From Paratinospora sagittata (lineage: Eukaryota; Streptophyta; Magnoliopsida; Ranunculales; Menispermaceae): DNA of 64,000 nt. Both the position numbers and the translations under genes were made by a program. The stretch covers positions 24,518,501 to 24,582,500 of the forward strand of contig CM069610.1 of NCBI GenBank assembly GCA_035771175.1, in the 5' to 3' direction. Position 1 is the first letter of the stretch. Each line of letters starts with the position of its first letter. Below are positions 61,738 to 64,000 of the stretch, piece after piece. A model generated the notes under the pieces. That model was not told where the DNA came from, did not search any database, and saw only the letters and a list, made by a program, of their open reading frames with translations.

Positions 61738-62925
61738 CTTCTGGAAAATTTTGGCAAATTGCTGGATAGCCTTATTTTTGAAGAATTAATGTTTTGACAC
61801 TCAAGAACCATTCCATTAACTCAAAACATATTGTATAAGATTAAAAACTTTTAAATAATTCAAAACTCATTTAAATTATGATTAAAAACTTTCGGAAAAC
61901 GATTTTTCAAAATTAAATACTATATCGAAGTGATTTTGAAGACTTTGCAAATTTCAGAGTTTTAGTGCTGAGATTGATCGAGAGGTTACCCTACACACCA
62001 AAGATCAAACTAATGCCTTACTTTGGCATGAGATATGTCTTCGTTCTTCTAGCTTTATATTTGTAGACTTCGAAAGCCATTGTTTGATGTGTTCTTGATG
62101 CAAGACACAATGATGTGTTCTTTTTTTCTGTGTTATCTTACTGAGACCACTTCATATATACTTACAACTTAAAACAATGGATAGCCTATGCAAATCTAAG
62201 CACAAAAGGGATAAAATGAAGGACTTGCTGATCAACGACGTTATCATCAAGACAGATTGCAATTTTGATTCTATTCGAAGCTTGTTTTGACAAATGCATG
62301 AATCAATACTTTCTTCTCTTGAAAAACTCTTTGGAAAGCTCAATCTAACTTGCAAAAATCGTGTGTGTTGTATTTTTGAAAATCAGAGAATGAGTGTTTT
62401 ATAAAATTAGAAGTTGTGGGTTAAAGGGCAAGAGAGTACAAAATGATTTGAATTCAAAACATTATTTAATCTAAAGTTGTTTTGGGCATGCGAAACAATA
62501 GGAATCATCTAGGTGTTAGTAGAGAATAATTCAATTAAAATAACCTGGAAAAATTGAGTAAGGAATAAAAAAATCGAGCAAGCAGAAGTGCCCACATTGT
62601 TCTAGTTAGAAATATCAGATTTTTGTCTCAGACGTGGATAGCGTGCTATTGGGTTGTCTATCATGTTCTCAATTGACAGATAGCAGGCTATAGCAGATAA
62701 ATATACACAAACCCGAGAGCTCGAGTTTTACGGACTTTCCGATAGCGTGTTATCGAGGCCTATATCGCGCTATTGCCCATTTTACTAAAAATGAAAAGAT
62801 CACGGCAACAGCTTTATAGCGAAGTATCAAAGGGGATAGCGCGGTATAAACAATTTTTTCGAAAAACAAATGTTTTGTTATAGAACCCTATCAACGTGCT
62901 ATCAACACTGATAGTGCGCTAGTGC
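61738..62925 (-). repeat. Satellite unit M47 (1188 bp)
   Basis: Counterpart of M41 (AACGATTTTTCAAAATTAAAT, AGCCATTGTTTG). It has a private change CAAGACACAATGATG near 62101. Confidence 0.93.
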
Positions 62926-64000
62926 CTTCTGGAAAATTTTGGCAAATTGTTGGATAGCCTTGTTTTTGTAAAATTAATATTTTGACAATCAAGAACCATT
63001 CCATTAACTCAAAACATATTGTATAAGATTAAAAACTTTTAAATAATTCAAAACTCATTGAAATTATGATTAAAACCTTTCGGAAAACATTTTTTCAAAA
63101 TGAAATACTATATCGATGTGATTTTGAAGACTTTGCAGATTTCAGAGTTTTAGTGCTGAGATTGATCGAGAGGTTACCCTACACACCAAAGATCAAACTA
63201 ATGCCTTACTTAGGCATGAGATATGTCTTCGTTCTTCTAGCTTGATCTTTGTAGACTTCGAAAGCTATTGTTTGATGTGTTCTTGATGCAAGACAATTGA
63301 TGTGTTCTTTTTTGTTGTGTTATCTTACCGAGACCACTTCAAATACTTTCAACTTAAACCAATGGATAGCCTCTGCAAATCTAAGCACAAAAGGGATAAA
63401 ATGAAGAACTTGCTGATCAACGACGTTATCATCAAGACAAATTGCAATTTTGATTCTATTCGAAGCTTGTTTTGACAAATGCGAGAATCAATACTTTCTT
63501 CTCTTGAAAAACACTTTGGAAAGCTCAATCTAACTTGCAAAAATCGTGTGTGTTGTATTTTTGAAAATCAAAGAATGAGTGTTTTATAAAATTAGAAGTT
63601 GCGGGTTAAAGGGCAAGAGAGTACAAAATGATTTGAATTCAAAACATTGTTGAATCTAAAGTTGTTTTGGGCATGCGAGACAATAGGAATCATCTAGGTG
63701 TTAGTAGAGAATATTTCAATTAAAATAACCTGGAAAAATTGAGTAAGGAATAAAAAAATCGAGCAAGCAGAAGTGCCCACATTGTTCTAGTGAGAAATAT
63801 CAGATTTTTGTCTCAGACGTGGATAGCGTGCTATTGGGTTGTGTATCATGTTCTCAATTGACAGATAGCACGTTATAGCAGATCGATATACACAAACCCG
63901 AGAGCTCGAGTTTTACGGACTTTCCGATAGCGTGTTATTGAGGCTTATAGCGCGCTATTGCCCATTTTACTAAAAATGGAAAGATCATGGCAACAGCTTT
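62926..64000 (-). repeat. Satellite unit M48, cut by the window end (1075 bp seen)
   Basis: Relative of M40 (AACCAATGG, AAAACACTTTGG). Sites A to D are present and the window ends at the CAACAGCTTT just before site E. The array evidently continues to the right. Confidence 0.92.

Larger units (their letters stand above)
7603..64000 (-). repeat. Satellite array, inverted block (units M1-M48)
   Basis: The same monomer in the opposite orientation. The landmark reads GCGCTAGTGC on the + strand and ends 47 units, at 8692 through 62925. Between the first and last landmark are 46 intervals with a mean of about 1,179 bp. Most are 1,181-1,188 bp; the exceptions are 1,058 (M14, M16) and 1,168-1,170 (M38, M43, M45). 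In each unit of this block the last 288 bp or so hold the palindrome cluster, and the first part holds the AT-rich remainder. The array continues past the right edge of the window. Confidence 0.95.

Noticed and set aside
1..64000. Prokaryotic, plasmid or organelle origin
   Set aside because: No ribosome-binding sites, operons, tRNA or conserved genes in 64 kb. A 55-copy kilobase satellite with higher-order structure fits eukaryotic heterochromatin.
1..64000. Ribosomal intergenic spacer repeats
   Set aside because: No rRNA coding sequence appears anywhere, although a 64-kb stretch of rDNA would contain several copies.

Overview
The whole window is one satellite DNA array. I see no convincing protein-coding gene, no rRNA or tRNA, no CRISPR array and no unique flanking sequence. 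A single AT-rich monomer of about 1,183-1,188 bp is repeated head to tail about 55 times, counting partial and deleted copies. This, with no gene in 64 kb, points to heterochromatin of a eukaryotic nuclear chromosome (pericentromere, centromere or subtelomere). A plant is my best guess, because kilobase-sized satellite monomers are well known there, for example in potato centromeres. The sequence alone does not identify the species or chromosome position.

Layout. Positions 1-7600 hold units P1-P7, with the phase landmark GCACTAGCGC reading on the + strand. At about 7600-7603 the array flips. From there to 64000, units M1-M48 read on the - strand (landmark seen as GCGCTAGTGC). Two further rearrangement joints lie close to the flip: a composite unit joined at about 6347-6350 and a back-jump at about 7660. 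Length variants mark unit lineages: a 25-bp absence in P1, P2, P3 and P5; a 104-bp deletion in P3; 129-bp deletions in M14 and M16; and a 17-bp deletion in M38, M43 and M45. Recent duplications always involve whole numbers of units: 1 unit (about 1183 bp), 2 units (2245, 2355 and 2371 bp) and 4 units (4735 bp). Three separate sets of shared variants recur exactly 9 units (about 10.66-10.67 kb) apart, suggesting an older higher-order repeat.

Inside each monomer the most striking structure is a cluster about 285 bp long. It holds eight copies (A-H) of a 12-bp dyad related to the perfect palindrome ATAGCGCGCTAT. Start-to-start spacings are 42, 62, 20, 54, 20, 55 and 20 bp, the same in both arrays, so C/D, E/F and G/H are pairs exactly 20 bp apart repeated every 74-75 bp. 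The rest of the monomer carries short open frames (62-75 codons) that recur because the DNA recurs. They are broken in many copies by stops and frameshifts and I do not call them genes.

If this window contains an undescribed system, it is this satellite and its ordered palindrome cluster, which could be a protein-binding or chromatin-organising array. That function is inference only.
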